A stretch of DNA of 64,000 nucleotides, taken from contig CAZOAR010000006.1 in assembly GCA_964577985.1 (NCBI GenBank), positions 1-64,000 of the forward strand, in the 5' to 3' direction. The notes beneath the pieces are model-generated. The model made no database searches and had not been told where the DNA came from. It worked only from the letters and a program-made list of their open reading frames with translations. Source of the DNA: CAZOAR01 sp964577985. Lineage in GTDB: Bacteria; Gemmatimonadota; CAZMKB01; CAZNLH01. The position numbers and the translations under genes were made by a program. Positions 33,550 through 43,069 of the stretch are shown here, piece after piece (positions within the stretch are counted from its first letter, which is position 1; every line of letters starts with the position of its first letter).

Positions 33550-34155
33550 ATGTATCTCACAAAGCGACAACAGGAAATCCTGGCATACCTCAAGCGGCAT
33601 ATCACGGCATTCGGGTACGCCCCCAGTTTCGAGGAAATATCCCGCCATTTTCATCTCTCCTCTCTGGCTACGGTTCACAAGCATCTTTCAAACCTGGAGA
33701 AAAAGGGCATGATACGGCGGGAGTGGAACAGGAGTAGATCGGTGGAAATAGTGGAGGAAGGGGCGGAAGGTTGTGAGGTCCCACTCCTCGGACGTATTGC
33801 TGCGGGACGCCCCATCGAAGCTATCGAGGATGTCGGCGCAATATCAATCCCCTCAGATATGCTCGGCCGGAACAGGACATACATACTGCAGGTGAGTGGA
33901 GATTCCATGATAGACGACGGTATAAGAGATGGTGACTACGTTATAGTCGAGGAGAGGCGTGAGGCCAGAAACGGAGAGATGGTGGTCGCCCTCCTCGATG
34001 GTGAGGATGTAACGCTCAAAAAGTATTACCGGGAAGGACAAAAAATACGTCTGGAGCCCGCAAACCCCCTGATGCAACCGATAAGAGTGGATGAGGAGAA
34101 GGTCACCATCCAGGGCATTGTGATAGGTCTGCTGCGAAAGTATCGGGGAGCGTGA
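33550..34155 (+). CDS. lexA: SOS repressor LexA
   Basis: A 201-residue repressor-protease. The start ATG follows AGGAGGAAACATCC. The N-terminal winged helix (MYLTKRQQEILAYLK, then YAPSFEEISRHF) binds operators. The self-cleavage bond is Ala85-Gly86 in GRIAAGRP, and the catalytic dyad is Ser119 (GDSM) and Lys157 (DVTLKKYY). It controls the damage response by cleavage in the presence of RecA. Only 16 bases separate it from dinB, so it is co-expressed with the translesion polymerases it presumably represses. Confidence 0.95.
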   Translation: MYLTKRQQEILAYLKRHITAFGYAPSFEEISRHFHLSSLATVHKHLSNLEKKGMIRREWNRSRSVEIVEEGAEGCEVPLLGRIAAGRPIEAIEDVGAISIPSDMLGRNRTYILQVSGDSMIDDGIRDGDYVIVEERREARNGEMVVALLDGEDVTLKKYYREGQKIRLEPANPLMQPIRVDEEKVTIQGIVIGLLRKYRGA

Positions 34156-34171
34156 GAGTCGGGGTGATGTG

Positions 34172-35353
34172 ATGAGCAGGGACATACTTCACATAGACCT
34201 GGATGCCTTTTTCGCGTCGGTGGAACAGGCGTGCGACCCTCATCTCAAGGGGAGACCCGTTATAGTCGGCGGAGATCCGAACGGTAGAGGAGTTGTTGCC
34301 GCCGCATCGTACGAGGCACGAAAATATGGTGTTCACTCCGCCATGCCGATGGGTAGGGCAAAAAGACTCTGTCCGGACGCCACATTTCTGAGAGGCAACT
34401 TCCAGAAGTACAGGTCGGCCTCCGCAGAAATCTGCAATATCCTGAGAAACTACTCTCCGCTCGTGGAAGTCGTATCCATAGATGAGGCCTACCTCGACCT
34501 GGGCGGACTCCGGAGGCTCTTCGGTTCTCCGGTAGATATTGCAGACAGGATCCGGGGCGATATCAAGGATAAACTGCGCCTCAGCGCATCAATGGGGCTT
34601 TCCACCAACAAGCTGGTTTCCAAAGTAGCATCCGACTGCGCGAAACCGGGAGGGCTGGTGCAGGTTATGGCAGGATATGAAAACCGATTCCTTGCCCCCC
34701 TCCTCATCGGCAGACTCCCCGGAGTCGGAGAAAAAATGGAAGAACGCCTCAACAATCTCGGTATTTTCAACATTGGAGACCTGGCAGACTTTGACGCGGA
34801 GTTGATTAAAAGAGTCCTCGGTACCGGGGGACTCAATCTCTACAAGCGCGCTCACGGAGAAGGCAGCGTCACTTTCAGGGAAGGACGAACACCATCGTCC
34901 ATAAGCAGGGAGACCACCTTTGACAGAGACACGGCCGATCGGGATCGTGTCGAAGGTACCCTCATTTCCCTTATCGAACGAGCGGCCATGGCCCTGAGGA
35001 GAGAAAAATTATCGGCCAGAACGGTGGCGATAAAAATACGCTACTCTGATTTCAAGACTGTTACCGGTTCCAGCACTCTAACTACCCCCACATCGGCCGA
35101 TCACTATATCATATCCGCGGCCATAAAAACCCTTTCCCGCCTCTGGTCAAGGAGAGCGAATATACGACTGATCGGTATCTGTCTCACCAATCTCTCTCGA
35201 TCCCCATCTCAGATGGATCTCTTTACCGGACAGGACGAAGGACGGGAGGTCCACCTTTATGACGCAATAGACAGGATACGGGAGCGATTCGGTTCGAAGG
35301 CCATCACGAGGGGGCGGGCATTGATGGCAACATTTGAGCGATATGAAGCATGA
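34172..35353 (+). CDS. dinB: Y-family DNA polymerase IV (DinB)
   Basis: A 393-residue translesion polymerase. The catalytic acids are intact: Asp9 (HIDLDAFF) and Asp104-Glu105 (SIDEAYLDL), so this is an active Pol IV type, unlike the catalytically dead ImuB of other cassettes. Palm, thumb (helix-hairpin-helix LPGVGEKMEERL near 190) and little-finger domains follow in order. Residues 347-351, QMDLF, form a canonical beta-clamp binding motif. A GTG one codon earlier is an alternative start. The stop overlaps the start of dnaE2. Confidence 0.93.
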   Translation: MSRDILHIDLDAFFASVEQACDPHLKGRPVIVGGDPNGRGVVAAASYEARKYGVHSAMPMGRAKRLCPDATFLRGNFQKYRSASAEICNILRNYSPLVEVVSIDEAYLDLGGLRRLFGSPVDIADRIRGDIKDKLRLSASMGLSTNKLVSKVASDCAKPGGLVQVMAGYENRFLAPLLIGRLPGVGEKMEERLNNLGIFNIGDLADFDAELIKRVLGTGGLNLYKRAHGEGSVTFREGRTPSSISRETTFDRDTADRDRVEGTLISLIERAAMALRREKLSARTVAIKIRYSDFKTVTGSSTLTTPTSADHYIISAAIKTLSRLWSRRANIRLIGICLTNLSRSPSQMDLFTGQDEGREVHLYDAIDRIRERFGSKAITRGRALMATFERYEA

Positions 35354-38300
35354 ACTCTCCCTTCGTTCATCTTCACTGCCACAGTAACTACTCTTTTCTC
35401 TACGGAGCCATGTCTATAGATGACATCCTGGACCGTACCCGGGCGACAGGCATGTCCTCCATAGCACTCACCGATAACAACGGACTCTATGGGGCGATCC
35501 CCTTCTACAAGAAGGCGGTCGCACTGGGGATCAAGCCCCTCCTCGGAGCCCGGATAGACGATCCCGAAGGCGATGATACCGCCATCATCATCGCCAGGAA
35601 CAACAAGGGGTTCGCGCGTCTGTGCCGACTCGTCACCGATAGACGGCTGGAAAAAGGTTTCCGCCTGAAAGAGGCCCTGGCAGGACTCGGGGCGGATCTC
35701 TTCGTCCTGACATCCTCCCCGGATCTCCTCCATATCCTGGCCGGGAGAAGACCCCCTGGAACGACGTATGCGGAGGTCTGCAACATGCTTGATGCCGCCA
35801 GCGCCGGAGAACTCTCGCGCCTGCACGGCATCTGCGAACATACTGGCTTGCAGGCGGTCGCCACAAACAACGTCCATTTCCGTGACCGCTCTGATCATGA
35901 ACTCCAGAAGATCCTTTCCGCCATCCGGGAGAAAAAGGTGGCCGGCGACCTGCGGGACGCGGATGTCGCTCCGGCGGAGGCATGGCTCAAGCCACCTCAC
36001 GATATGAGACGGCTTTTCAAAAGCTGGCCATCGGCCCTCCGTAACACCTGCCGCATCGCGGCCGAGTGTGACGTAACATTCGACCTGAACAGGATCAGAC
36101 TCCCCGTCTTCTCGACCTCCAACGGTGAAGTCCCTTTCTCCCGTCTCTGGAAACTCTGCTTCAGGGGCCTCACGAAACGCTACAGGCCCCTGAACCGGGA
36201 GGCCATAGACCGGCTGAACTCAGAGTTGAATGTCATAGACGCTCTCGGGTTCGCGCCCTATTTTCTCCTTGTATGGGACATTATAAGGTTCGCCAGGGAA
36301 AAGAGGATACCATGGATCGGCCGTGGATCGGCCGCCAACAGCATTGTGTCGTATGTCCTCGGAATTACCGAGATCGACCCTGTCGAGCAGAATCTCTTCT
36401 TTGAACGGTTCCTGAATCCTGAACGGAGTTCCCCTCCCGACATAGACATAGACTTCTGCTGGAAAAGGAGAGATCGTGTGCTGGAATATGTCTATGACAA
36501 ATACGGGGCTGACCGCGTAGCCATGATATCCACACACGTCACCTTCAGGGGGCGGTCGGCCGTGAGAGAGGTCGGAAGGGCCATGGGGCTTCCTCCTGAG
36601 GAAATCTCCGCTTTCACCTCAGGAATACCATACTGCCGCAGGCTCGACGTGGAATGGATGCGCGAAAATCATCCGAAGTTCAGGGCACTCCCCTTTGAAC
36701 GCGAGCCATATCCCGCGATACTAAAACTGGCCGAACGTATCACCGGTTATCCACGCCACCTGTCGGTCCATCCCGGCGGCATAGTGGTGAGTCCATCTCC
36801 CCTCCTCGATCTGGTTCCGCTCGAACGCTCCAGAAAAGGCCTCGTAGTGACACAGTATGACATGTTCAGCATCGAGGACCTTGGCCTTGTGAAGATAGAC
36901 CTGTTGTGCCAGCGTTCTCTTTCGGTACTGGCGGACACGCTGGAAATGCTGGAGCGAAACGGCTCACCGGTCCCGCACCTCGAAAAGAGAGAAGAGATCC
37001 AGAATGACAAAGCGACCAGGAGGCTCATCCGGGATGGAAGGACCATGGGATGTTTCTACATCGAATCTCCAGCCATGAGATCGCTGCTCAAAAAACTCAA
37101 AGTCGATGATTTCCAGATGTTGACTGCCGCCAGTTCTGTGATTCGGCCCGGGGTTGCCGAAAGTGGTATGATGCGGCAGTTCATAGAATGTCACAACGGC
37201 TTGCGGGAGCCGTCGTTTCTTCATCCACTGATGCGCTCACTCCTTGACGAGACTTACGGGGTTATGATCTACCAGGAAGACGTCATCAAGGTAGCACATC
37301 AGGTGGCCGGCATGTCCCTGGGCGAAGCCGACCTGCTCCGTCGAGCCATGAGCGGAAAGATGCGTTCGCACGACGCTATGGAGCGCCTTCAAAAACGGTT
37401 TACGCAGGGCGCGCTGAATAACGGGCTCTCCGATAAGGCTGCCGATGAGATCTGGCGCCAGATGGAGAGTTTCGCCGGCTATGCGTTCTGCAAGGCCCAC
37501 AGCGCTTCTTATGCCCTTCTCTCTTTCAAGGTAGCATATCTGAAGGCTCACCACCCCGCGGAATTCCTCGCGGCCGTCATCACCAACAGGGGAGGATTTT
37601 ACCATCATACCGCCTACATCGAGGAGGCTCGTCGGCTCGGGATCAGGATTCTTCCCCCGGATATCAACCGGAGCGATATAGATTTCACCGCCCGTGGTGG
37701 CGAAATCAGGACCGGTCTCATGCAGATCAAGGGGCTCTCCTCCGGAACATTGAGGAGAATCGCAGAGGCACGTAAGGCCGGCGGAGTGTTTTCATCACTC
37801 AGAGATTTCTGCGAACGGACCAACGCCGATCTATCCGATACAGAGCAGTTGATCAGGGCTGGTGCCTTTGCCTCCATCGGTATGACGAGACCGGAGCTCC
37901 TGTGGCATCTTTATCTTATCTTCAGAGAGAGACGAGCTGGAGGCTCTTCAGATGATAAACCCGTCTTCGAGGAGATACCGGGTATGGAAAAACAAATCAT
38001 TTCCGTACCAGGCATGGCCGAATATCCACTGGCGAAACGGCTCGCACTGGAGCTGGATACCATCGGATACAATGTAGACCGGCATCCTCTGCAGGCGTTC
38101 AAGTATCTTTACAGGACCATAGAGCTTACCAGGGCGGCAGACCTCTGCGCGATGGCAGGAAAAGAAGTCCAGCTCCTGGGGTGGGTTATAGCCTCGAAAA
38201 GGGTCGGCACGCGAAACGGGCGGTTCATGGAGTTCCTGTCTCTGGAGGATCTTACTGACACATTCGAGGTGGTTCTCTTTCCCGGGAGCTATCAGAAATA

Positions 38301-38487
38301 CGGCGCCATCCTGCGGGACAGGGGGCCATATCTCATCTCAGGAACGGTCCTTGAAGAAAGCGGATGTTGCACCGTTACGGTCGATAAGATCGCAACGGTT
38401 CGGTCAGAAACACGTTCTGCTAATTCTCTTCTTCCTTTTCCCTGGGACTTTCCTCGCCGGGGTGAGCCACCTCGAATGCCTCGCTAA
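35350..38487 (+). CDS. dnaE2: Error-prone DNA polymerase III alpha subunit, DnaE2/ImuC type
   Basis: A 1045-residue C-family polymerase, shorter than replicative DnaE (about 1160). PHP domain at the start (HLHCHSNYS), palm with PDIDIDF near residue 363, fingers, tandem HhH region near 830, and an OB fold near 930-1010. No tau-binding C-terminal domain is present, as usual for DnaE2. Its position directly behind lexA and a Y-family polymerase is diagnostic for the SOS mutagenesis cassette. The start overlaps dinB by 4 bases, and its last 68 bases overlap the convergent Minf_1886-type gene. Confidence 0.9.
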   Translation: MNSPFVHLHCHSNYSFLYGAMSIDDILDRTRATGMSSIALTDNNGLYGAIPFYKKAVALGIKPLLGARIDDPEGDDTAIIIARNNKGFARLCRLVTDRRLEKGFRLKEALAGLGADLFVLTSSPDLLHILAGRRPPGTTYAEVCNMLDAASAGELSRLHGICEHTGLQAVATNNVHFRDRSDHELQKILSAIREKKVAGDLRDADVAPAEAWLKPPHDMRRLFKSWPSALRNTCRIAAECDVTFDLNRIRLPVFSTSNGEVPFSRLWKLCFRGLTKRYRPLNREAIDRLNSELNVIDALGFAPYFLLVWDIIRFAREKRIPWIGRGSAANSIVSYVLGITEIDPVEQNLFFERFLNPERSSPPDIDIDFCWKRRDRVLEYVYDKYGADRVAMISTHVTFRGRSAVREVGRAMGLPPEEISAFTSGIPYCRRLDVEWMRENHPKFRALPFEREPYPAILKLAERITGYPRHLSVHPGGIVVSPSPLLDLVPLERSRKGLVVTQYDMFSIEDLGLVKIDLLCQRSLSVLADTLEMLERNGSPVPHLEKREEIQNDKATRRLIRDGRTMGCFYIESPAMRSLLKKLKVDDFQMLTAASSVIRPGVAESGMMRQFIECHNGLREPSFLHPLMRSLLDETYGVMIYQEDVIKVAHQVAGMSLGEADLLRRAMSGKMRSHDAMERLQKRFTQGALNNGLSDKAADEIWRQMESFAGYAFCKAHSASYALLSFKVAYLKAHHPAEFLAAVITNRGGFYHHTAYIEEARRLGIRILPPDINRSDIDFTARGGEIRTGLMQIKGLSSGTLRRIAEARKAGGVFSSLRDFCERTNADLSDTEQLIRAGAFASIGMTRPELLWHLYLIFRERRAGGSSDDKPVFEEIPGMEKQIISVPGMAEYPLAKRLALELDTIGYNVDRHPLQAFKYLYRTIELTRAADLCAMAGKEVQLLGWVIASKRVGTRNGRFMEFLSLEDLTDTFEVVLFPGSYQKYGAILRDRGPYLISGTVLEESGCCTVTVDKIATVRSETRSANSLLPFPWDFPRRGEPPRMPR

Positions 38488-38821
38488 AATCAAACACACC
38501 GGCAAAATCCTCCCTCGAATCCTTTTCCGTCTTGGTAAGGATACCGTAGTCGAGGAGATTGAAGATCAGTTCCCCGAAATCCGATGTGGAGCGAATTCCC
38601 CAGTGTTCGAGAACCGTCAGTGCGAGAGGTCCGAATTCTTCCAGCGCGAGCTTCCGGCACTCTTCGCTGAGTTCTTTCCCCGTTACGTGACGTGGCTCGG
38701 GCAGGGCGTCTATCGTCCTGTTCAGGGCCGAAAGGACAAAAAGATAGGCCTTTTCCGGATAACGCAGATCTTTCGCCGTAATCGCCTCCAGGACCCTGCA
38801 CAGGGAAGTCTGCTCTTTCAT
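38420..38821 (-). CDS. Minf_1886 family protein
   Basis: A 133-residue soluble protein of a conserved family of unknown function. The start ATG overlaps the lon stop (ATGA), so the genes are translationally coupled; upstream in-frame codons to 38893 lie within lon. The core ITAKDLRYPEKAYLFVLSALNRT, seen as key blocks KDLRYPEKAY and HVTGKELSEECR, and the ALTVLEHWGI, FGELIFNLLDYGIL segments are typical of the family. The C-terminus is acidic and lies in the overlap with dnaE2. No enzymatic function is known. Confidence 0.8.
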   Translation of the reverse strand: MKEQTSLCRVLEAITAKDLRYPEKAYLFVLSALNRTIDALPEPRHVTGKELSEECRKLALEEFGPLALTVLEHWGIRSTSDFGELIFNLLDYGILTKTEKDSREDFAGVFDFSEAFEVAHPGEESPREKEEEN

Positions 38822-41205
38822 TTCCGCGTCGATCCTCTTTTCTCCGCGCGCATTCGCGCCCGCGCTTCCTTTCCGGGCCCTTTCAGCGCGCATTCCAATA
38901 CTTCTGAGACATGGTTCACCATCACAAACTCTATTCTGTCGGTCACACCGGCCGGGATATCAATCAGGTCGTTCCTGTTCTCCTCCGGAATAATAATGAC
39001 CCTGATACCTGCTTCTCTCGCCGCCAGCACTTTCTCTCTGACGCCTCCCACGGGAAGGACCTTCCCCCGCAAAGTAATTTCACCAGTCATCGCCACGTCA
39101 CGGCGAACCGCCCTTCCACTGAGAAGTGACGCGATTGCGGTAACGATGGCCACGCCGGCGGAGGGTCCATCTTTCGGTGTAGCCCCGGCCGGGATATGGA
39201 GGTGAAGATCATAGTTGCTGAAACCTGCCTCGGGAATCCCGTAGTCTCCGGGACTGGACCTCAGGAAACTCAGAGCTGCCTGGGCAGACTCCTTCATCAC
39301 TTCGCCCAGATGACCGGTCAACTGAAGCGTCTTGCCGGGTCCTTTCATCCGGGTCACCTCTATGAACATGATCTTGCCGCCAACCGATGTCCACGCGAGT
39401 GCCGTGGTCACCCCCACCTCATCCTTCCGTTTGGCAATCTCCGAAGTGAATTTCTCGGGGCCGAGATAGCCAACGAGATTATCTACCGTTACCTTTTTCT
39501 TCTTACTGTTCCCCGAAACAACGGATACCGCGACTTTCCTCAGTATCTTGCCAAGTTCTCTTTCAAGATTCCTGACGCCTGCTTCCCTGGTATACTGCCG
39601 AATAATCTTCCTGATAACACCATCGGTAATCTGGACATCAGACTTCTTAAGACCTGATTCGCTCAGCCTTCTGGGGAGCAGATATTTCCGTGCGATGGAG
39701 TATTTGTCTTCCAGCGTGTAACCGGGGATCTCGATGATCTCCATCCTGTCCTGAAGAGGTGCGGGGATTGGGTGAATCAGATTGGCAGTTGTGATGAAGA
39801 TGACCTTGGATAAATCAAACTGAACCTCGAGATAGTTGTCGGAGAAGGAATGATTCTGTTCCGGATCAAGGGCCTCGAGCAACGCGGATGAAGGGTCTCC
39901 ACGAAAGTCCGATCCCAGCTTGTCTATTTCATCCAGCATGAAGACAGGGTCCCTCGCCTTGACCTTCATCACGCTCTGAATGATGCGCCCCGGCAACGAC
40001 CCGACGTATGTTCGCCTGTGCCCCCTTATCTCCGCCTCATCCCGGATACCCCCGAGAGAGATACGGCAGAACCCCCTGCCAAGAGCTTCGGCGATGGAGC
40101 GTCCCAGCGACGTCTTGCCGACACCGGGTGGGCCCGCAAAACAGAGCACAGGTCCTTTCACATCGGATTTCAGTTTTCGAACCGCCAGGTATTCAACGAT
40201 CCTCTCTTTTACTTCATCAAGATCATGGTGGTCACGCTCAAGTATTTCTCTCGCCCTGTCAATATCTATCTCGAGACCGGCCTCAACCTGCCACGGCAGA
40301 GACACAAGCCAGTCGAGGTAAGTCCTGGAAACGTGGTACTCTGAAGAGGATACGGACATCCTTCCCAACCGCACCAGTTCTCGCTCAGCAACCTCTCTTG
40401 CCTCGGAAGGCATCCCGGACATCGCAATTGAGGCCTCTATTCCCTCTATCTCTTTCGCCCGTTCATCACCCTCACCCAGTTCATCCCGGATTACCTTGAG
40501 CTGCTCCCGTAGAAAATACTCCTTCTGGTCCCTGGTCAACTCTCCCTTCGCCTTGTTCCTGATTCGGTCCCCGAGCTCGAGTACCTTCAGTTCTCTCATG
40601 AGAATCTTGTTCAGGAAATCGAGTCTTGTGCGTATGTCGAGTGTCTCCAGAATCTGCTGCCTTTCTTCGACGCTGATCTCTACATTTGAGGCAATAAAGT
40701 CGGCCAGCTTGCTGCTGTCGGATATCCTGGTCGTCAACTCTTCGAGGTCTTCCGTCAGGTCAGGAGAGAGTTGAACGATCTTCTGGAAAAACTCCGAGGC
40801 GCTCCTTTTCAGGGCCTCAATCTCTACTTTTCCCCTCTCCCTGGATACAACAGGCTTTACCCTGGCCTCCCCTCTATCATCGTCCACCCCCATTATCTCC
40901 ACCCGGGAAACTCCCTGGATCATAAGGCGGACCGAGCCACTCGTCATCTTGAGCATTCGAATGACAGATCCGACGGTGCCGACCCCGTAATAACCGGAAC
41001 CGTCTTCTCTGACCGTGAGCAGTGCCAGCAGTTTATGCGTGGAGAGGGAATCGTTAATTCTCTTGATAAGGGTTTCCGAGGTTATGGCCAGTGGAATAAC
41101 CACGTAGGGGAAGACTACAACGTCATTCATGGGCAGGATGGGCAGAGTGGGAGGGATTTCGATTTCCTCAATCGCCCGTTTTTCGTCTTGAATATTTTCG
41201 AGCAC
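38818..41205 (-). CDS. lon: ATP-dependent protease Lon
   Basis: A 795-residue homohexameric AAA+ serine protease. The start is taken as the GTG at 41205 behind GGGAGG, just after the hsp20 stop; longer frames to 41364 lie in the hsp20 gene. The N-terminal LAN domain starts TLPILPMNDVVVFP. Walker A GPPGVGKTS lies near residue 350. The protease domain has the Ser-Lys dyad: Ser in DGPSAGVA near 675 and Lys in VGGVREKVLAA near 718. Lon degrades misfolded and short-lived regulatory proteins. It sits behind hsp20, both likely stress-induced. Confidence 0.96.
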   Translation of the reverse strand: MLENIQDEKRAIEEIEIPPTLPILPMNDVVVFPYVVIPLAITSETLIKRINDSLSTHKLLALLTVREDGSGYYGVGTVGSVIRMLKMTSGSVRLMIQGVSRVEIMGVDDDRGEARVKPVVSRERGKVEIEALKRSASEFFQKIVQLSPDLTEDLEELTTRISDSSKLADFIASNVEISVEERQQILETLDIRTRLDFLNKILMRELKVLELGDRIRNKAKGELTRDQKEYFLREQLKVIRDELGEGDERAKEIEGIEASIAMSGMPSEAREVAERELVRLGRMSVSSSEYHVSRTYLDWLVSLPWQVEAGLEIDIDRAREILERDHHDLDEVKERIVEYLAVRKLKSDVKGPVLCFAGPPGVGKTSLGRSIAEALGRGFCRISLGGIRDEAEIRGHRRTYVGSLPGRIIQSVMKVKARDPVFMLDEIDKLGSDFRGDPSSALLEALDPEQNHSFSDNYLEVQFDLSKVIFITTANLIHPIPAPLQDRMEIIEIPGYTLEDKYSIARKYLLPRRLSESGLKKSDVQITDGVIRKIIRQYTREAGVRNLERELGKILRKVAVSVVSGNSKKKKVTVDNLVGYLGPEKFTSEIAKRKDEVGVTTALAWTSVGGKIMFIEVTRMKGPGKTLQLTGHLGEVMKESAQAALSFLRSSPGDYGIPEAGFSNYDLHLHIPAGATPKDGPSAGVAIVTAIASLLSGRAVRRDVAMTGEITLRGKVLPVGGVREKVLAAREAGIRVIIIPEENRNDLIDIPAGVTDRIEFVMVNHVSEVLECALKGPGKEARARMRAEKRGSTRK

Positions 41206-41228
41206 ATGTCCTCCCTGTTCTATGAGAA

Positions 41229-41678
41229 CTATATGCCGTCTATTCGAATTGGGAAGGCACCTGGTATCTGATCGTGCACTTTTCTCAACTCCACCTTCAG
41301 AATCCCTTCTCCATAGCAGGCCTTGATCGTTCTCGGGTCGACCGGTGTCCGGAATGCTACGCACCTCTCGAACGGACCCGCGTCAATCTCCATCCTGTGA
41401 TAATCCACTTCGTCTCTCGGGGCGAGACTGATTCTCTTCCCATATATGGTGATACGATCGTCCTCGAAATCCGCCCGGATGTTCTCCAGCTTGACTCCAC
41501 CCAGTTCAACCATGAGGTGATACTGATCGGCAGTTTCGTATAGATCAATTTTCGGACGCCAGTTCTGGTGAGTAACGAACGCTACAGGTGCCTTGCCGCT
41601 CAGGAATTCGCTGAAGTAGATTTCAAAATCATCTACAAGTTCATCGATCCCATCGTAAACGGTTTTTTCGTTTTCCAT
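41229..41678 (-). CDS. Small heat-shock protein, Hsp20/alpha-crystallin family
   Basis: A 149-residue chaperone. The ATG at 41678 lies eight bases after GGAG; a longer frame reaches 41729. A short N-terminal region (about residues 1-40) precedes the alpha-crystallin domain (about 45-135) with RPKIDLYET, then ENIRADFEDDRITIYGKR, and the terminal FRTPVDPRTIKACYGEGILKVEL, shown as blocks FRTPVDP and YGEGILKVEL. The C-terminal I-x-I-like motif (FPIRIDGI) that docks neighbouring dimers is present. Promoter at 41749-41777; lon follows in the same operon. Confidence 0.9.
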   Translation of the reverse strand: MENEKTVYDGIDELVDDFEIYFSEFLSGKAPVAFVTHQNWRPKIDLYETADQYHLMVELGGVKLENIRADFEDDRITIYGKRISLAPRDEVDYHRMEIDAGPFERCVAFRTPVDPRTIKACYGEGILKVELRKVHDQIPGAFPIRIDGI

Positions 41679-41748
41679 AGATTGTACTCCATTTCGACTT
41701 TCCCGGGGAGGCCTGTTTGACGCGGTCAACCGACAAGCGGTCGAAACT

Positions 41749-41777
41749 AGCTTAACACCTTAATCATGAAAAGTCAA
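41749..41777 (-). promoter_or_regulatory. Promoter of hsp20-lon
   Basis: TTGACT (41772-41777), 17 bases, TAAGCT (41749-41754) on the minus strand. The -35 box overlaps the stop codon of the upstream gene. About 70 bases of leader precede hsp20. I saw no CIRCE or other heat-shock operator. Confidence 0.6.
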
Positions 41778-42412
41778 GAAAAGAGATATGCAATACCGCT
41801 TGACACGCTTATTTCGCCTCTGTCTCTCATCGCTTCCCCGAGCTCACTCACCGTACCCTGCAGAATATCCGTCGGCAGAAGCACCTTCAGTTCGACGTCA
41901 TCACCGTAAGTCTCTTCCTCGATTACACAGCGGCGCCTTCTTACGACTCTGTTGACGATACCTGTAAGGTCTATGGCAAATCGAAGCACCACACGCCTGG
42001 CCTCCACGACCTCGGCCCGCTGCGAATCGTCCAGCGCCTTCCGCGCCGCGTCCCTGAAACTCTGCCTCAGCCTGCCGGTGCCCAGCTTCCTCCCTCCGAA
42101 GTAACGAGTAACCACGAGCAGCACATCTATGAGACAGCCGCCCTGCAGTACTTCGAGGATAGGGCGTCCCGCGGTGCCCGATGGTTCTCCGTCGTCGGTG
42201 CTGTACTCTGTGATTGTGCCGGCATCCTGAATCCTGTAGGCATACGGTTGATGGCTTGCATCCGGATACTGCCTGCGGATCGAGCTTATCCTCCTCGTCA
42301 CACCCTCACCACCGCTCACGGACTGCAGCTCTCCAAGAAAAACGGATCTTTCGATCCGTACTTTCGATGAACCACTTCTCTTGACACCGTAGAACCGAGC
42401 CACAATCCTCAT
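41774..42412 (-). CDS. YigZ/IMPACT family protein
   Basis: A 212-residue cytoplasmic protein of the UPF0029/YigZ family. The N-terminal IMPACT fold contains the conserved DDGEPSGTAGRPILEVLQ and VTRYFGGRKLGTG blocks, which have been linked to nucleic-acid or ribosome binding. The C-terminal half is the DUF1949-like ferredoxin domain. Function is unclear across bacteria. Its start overlaps GGAGGA closely, so a downstream GTG may be used instead. Located between rpiB and hsp20-lon on the same strand. Confidence 0.88.
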   Translation of the reverse strand: MRIVARFYGVKRSGSSKVRIERSVFLGELQSVSGGEGVTRRISSIRRQYPDASHQPYAYRIQDAGTITEYSTDDGEPSGTAGRPILEVLQGGCLIDVLLVVTRYFGGRKLGTGRLRQSFRDAARKALDDSQRAEVVEARRVVLRFAIDLTGIVNRVVRRRRCVIEEETYGDDVELKVLLPTDILQGTVSELGEAMRDRGEISVSSGIAYLFS

Positions 42413-42609
42413 TCCTCCAGGAGTCGTCGCGCGGGAACTTCTTCACCTCCCTGCAGGTTATCGCGCAATGGAGCCGAAGGTCCGTACAACACATGTCGAT
42501 GCTGATAACGGGACGCCTGTCCATGGTATGAACCCGGCGTTCTGCCGGCAGGCGGCAACTGCGGGGGCAGGCAATCAGTTTGCATGGCGGAGAAGGGACG
42601 CTGAAATGA

Positions 42610-43068
42610 TCAGTCGGCAAAGTTCCTTTCTTCAACCTTCATTATCTTGTCTGTGCGCCTGGCGTGTCTTCCCCCGCTGAACGGAGTCATCATCCATTCG
42701 CTGAGAATCTCATGCGCCAGGTCCCGCGCTACCATCCTCTCACCGAGTACAAGGATGTTGGCGTCGTTATGCTCTCGAGATAGACGTGCCGCCTCCACGG
42801 TATCGCAGAGCGCCGCACGGACGCCACGGAACTTATTGGCGACGATTGACATTCCGATGCCACTGCCGCAGATCAATATTCCCCTCTCGAATTCCCCTCT
42901 CGATACTCTCTCAGCCACAAGTTCACCATAGTCCGGATAGTCTACTGACTCCGGGGCATTTGTGCCCAGATCAAGCACCTCATAACCCATCTCTTTCAGA
43001 AAACCCGTTATCGAGGCCTTCAGTTTGACACCCGCGTGGTCGGACGCCACGGGAATAACTTCTTTCAT
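42610..43068 (-). CDS. rpiB: Ribose-5-phosphate isomerase B
   Basis: A 152-residue RpiB/LacAB family isomerase interconverting ribose and ribulose 5-phosphate. Key residues: SDHAG (His11), catalytic Cys67 in CGSGIGMSIVANK, and the HNDANILVLG segment near residue 100. The start has GGAAGGTGAC upstream. It begins 1 base after the leucine dehydrogenase stop, so it ends the long acyl-CoA operon. The 197 bases downstream (42413-42609) hold no visible gene. Confidence 0.94.
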   Translation of the reverse strand: MKEVIPVASDHAGVKLKASITGFLKEMGYEVLDLGTNAPESVDYPDYGELVAERVSRGEFERGILICGSGIGMSIVANKFRGVRAALCDTVEAARLSREHNDANILVLGERMVARDLAHEILSEWMMTPFSGGRHARRTDKIMKVEERNFAD

Positions 43069-43069
43069 G

